The notes below the pieces were generated by a model, which saw only the letters and a program-made list of their open reading frames with translations, made no database searches and was not told where the DNA came from. Of a DNA stretch of 6,192 nucleotides, positions 5,404-6,192 are shown one piece after another. A program made the translations under genes and the position numbers. The stretch spans positions 1 through 6,192 of the forward strand of contig JAEXZK010000254.1 in assembly GCA_023451415.1 (NCBI GenBank), given 5' to 3'. The stretch comes from Bacillota bacterium (GTDB lineage Bacteria > Bacillota > Clostridia > Oscillospirales > Ruminococcaceae). The first letter of the stretch is position 1. Each line of letters begins with the position of its first letter.

Positions 5404-6192
5404 ATGGCAGGGACGACTTACTTTGGCTTTGACCTCATCGATGTAATCTCCAGAAGGCTCCTGCCCGGTAGCGCCATGACGGTGGAGAAAGGCAGGATCA
5501 CCTGGGTGGGGGAAGCGGCCTCCCTGGCCCCGGAGCAGAAGCGGGACGGCGTGGACCTCACCGGCAGGACGGTGATGCCCGGTATGTTCAACTGCCACGC
5601 CCACGCCCTGGCCACCCCCATTGCCAATCCGGTTTCCCTCAACTGGGAGGACCCCGCCAAATTTGCCCTCCGGGGCCTTAACCACCTGCAGCAGCACCTG
5701 AAGTCCGGCGTCACCTTCGTTCGGGACATGAACGGCCGCAAGCAGGCGGAGGTGGGGCTGCGGGACGCCATCAACGAGGGTATCGTCCTGGGCCCCCACT
5801 ACTACATCAGCCGCCAGTGCCTCTGCATGACCGGCGGCCACGGCAGCAACACCGGCATGGAGTGCGACGGCCCCGACGACTGCCGCCGGGCGGCCCGGGA
5901 ACAGATCAAATACGGCGCGGACCTGATCAAGATCATGGCCAGCGGCGGGATGATGTCCCCCGGCATGGAGGCGGCCTCCGCCCAGCTCAACGAGGACGAA
6001 ATGCGGGCTGCCATCGAAGAGGCCCACAAGGCGGGCAAAAAAACCGCCACCCATGCCCACGGAGCCCCTGCCATCAAGAGCGCCATCCGGGCGGGGATCG
6101 ATTCGGTGGAGCATGGCTCCTTTATGGATGAGGAGTGCATCGAGATGCTCCTCAAATACGACGTTTGGCTGGTGCCCACCATCTCGGTGGAC
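5404..6192 (+). CDS. Metal-dependent amidohydrolase, prolidase/imidazolonepropionase-like (partial, 3' end missing)
   Basis: The first 263 residues of an amidohydrolase-superfamily enzyme are present; relatives are about 400 residues. Landmarks are VMPGMFNCHAHA with metal ligands His65 and His67, GGHG (144-147), GADLIKIMASGG with Lys176 as the likely carboxylated bridging lysine, THAHG (216-220) supplying a further His, and SVEHGSF with His237. The final metal Asp would lie beyond the window. This pattern fits the group that includes Xaa-Pro/Xaa-Arg dipeptidases and ochratoxin amidohydrolases, which cut amide bonds next to a carboxylate. No signal peptide is seen. The ATG is 3 bases after the M19 stop, with a GGGGGG run (5390-5395) 8 bases upstream as the ribosome binding site, so the two hydrolases are probably translationally coupled. 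It may act on the same imported compound or on a product of the first enzyme. Confidence 0.92.
   Translation, partial: MAGTTYFGFDLIDVISRRLLPGSAMTVEKGRITWVGEAASLAPEQKRDGVDLTGRTVMPGMFNCHAHALATPIANPVSLNWEDPAKFALRGLNHLQQHLKSGVTFVRDMNGRKQAEVGLRDAINEGIVLGPHYYISRQCLCMTGGHGSNTGMECDGPDDCRRAAREQIKYGADLIKIMASGGMMSPGMEAASAQLNEDEMRAAIEEAHKAGKKTATHAHGAPAIKSAIRAGIDSVEHGSFMDEECIEMLLKYDVWLVPTISVD

Noticed and set aside
4933..6114. Minus-strand open frame of about 393 codons opposite the two hydrolase genes
   Set aside because: It is antisense to the M19 and amidohydrolase genes, its translation is Gly/His/Val-rich with no recognisable domain, and no ribosome binding site was seen.

Overview
The window looks like part of a chromosome from a GC-rich member of the Firmicutes, probably a Clostridia/Oscillospirales-type gut anaerobe. 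This is inferred, not proven. The grounds are GC-rich coding DNA, strong AGGAGG-type ribosome binding sites before nearly every gene, TTG and GTG starts, and protein types common in that group. No mobile element, tRNA, rRNA or CRISPR array was seen.

Layout. Positions 1-3099 (minus strand) hold a tightly packed peptide/nickel-class (Dpp/Opp/Gsi) ABC importer operon, read right to left: permease 1 (DppB/GsiC-like), permease 2 (DppC/GsiD-like), ATPase 1 (DppD-like) and the first 108 codons of ATPase 2 (DppF-like), which runs off the left edge. Gaps are 12-14 bases with the ribosome binding site next to or overlapping the upstream stop, and the two ATPase genes overlap by ATGA. Positions 3100-3512 form an AT-rich divergent control region with a near-consensus promoter toward the right, an extended -10 promoter, a candidate leftward promoter, a TGTATACA palindrome, three copies of a GYGYGCAAA element and a GC-rich hairpin in the predicted transporter leader. 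Positions 3513-6192 (plus strand) hold a GntR/FCD-family regulator, a structured 160-base gap, an M19 (membrane dipeptidase-like) hydrolase, and, 3 bases after its stop, a metal-dependent amidohydrolase of the prolidase/imidazolonepropionase-like type that runs off the right edge.

How the parts fit. The most economical reading is a substrate-responsive import-and-hydrolysis unit. The ABC importer brings in a small peptide or other amide-linked compound, two apparently cytoplasmic hydrolases (no signal peptides seen) cleave it, and the FCD regulator senses a small acid and controls both arms from the shared control region. The substrate cannot be read from the sequence. No substrate-binding protein gene is present in the window; it may lie beyond the left edge.

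The two features most worth a second look are an ABC signature motif in DppD with two conserved residues changed (SGCMRQL instead of SGGMRQR) and an M19 enzyme that lacks the HxD metal motif and has Gln in place of the bridging Glu. The second suggests a divergent subfamily with different chemistry from classical dipeptidases.
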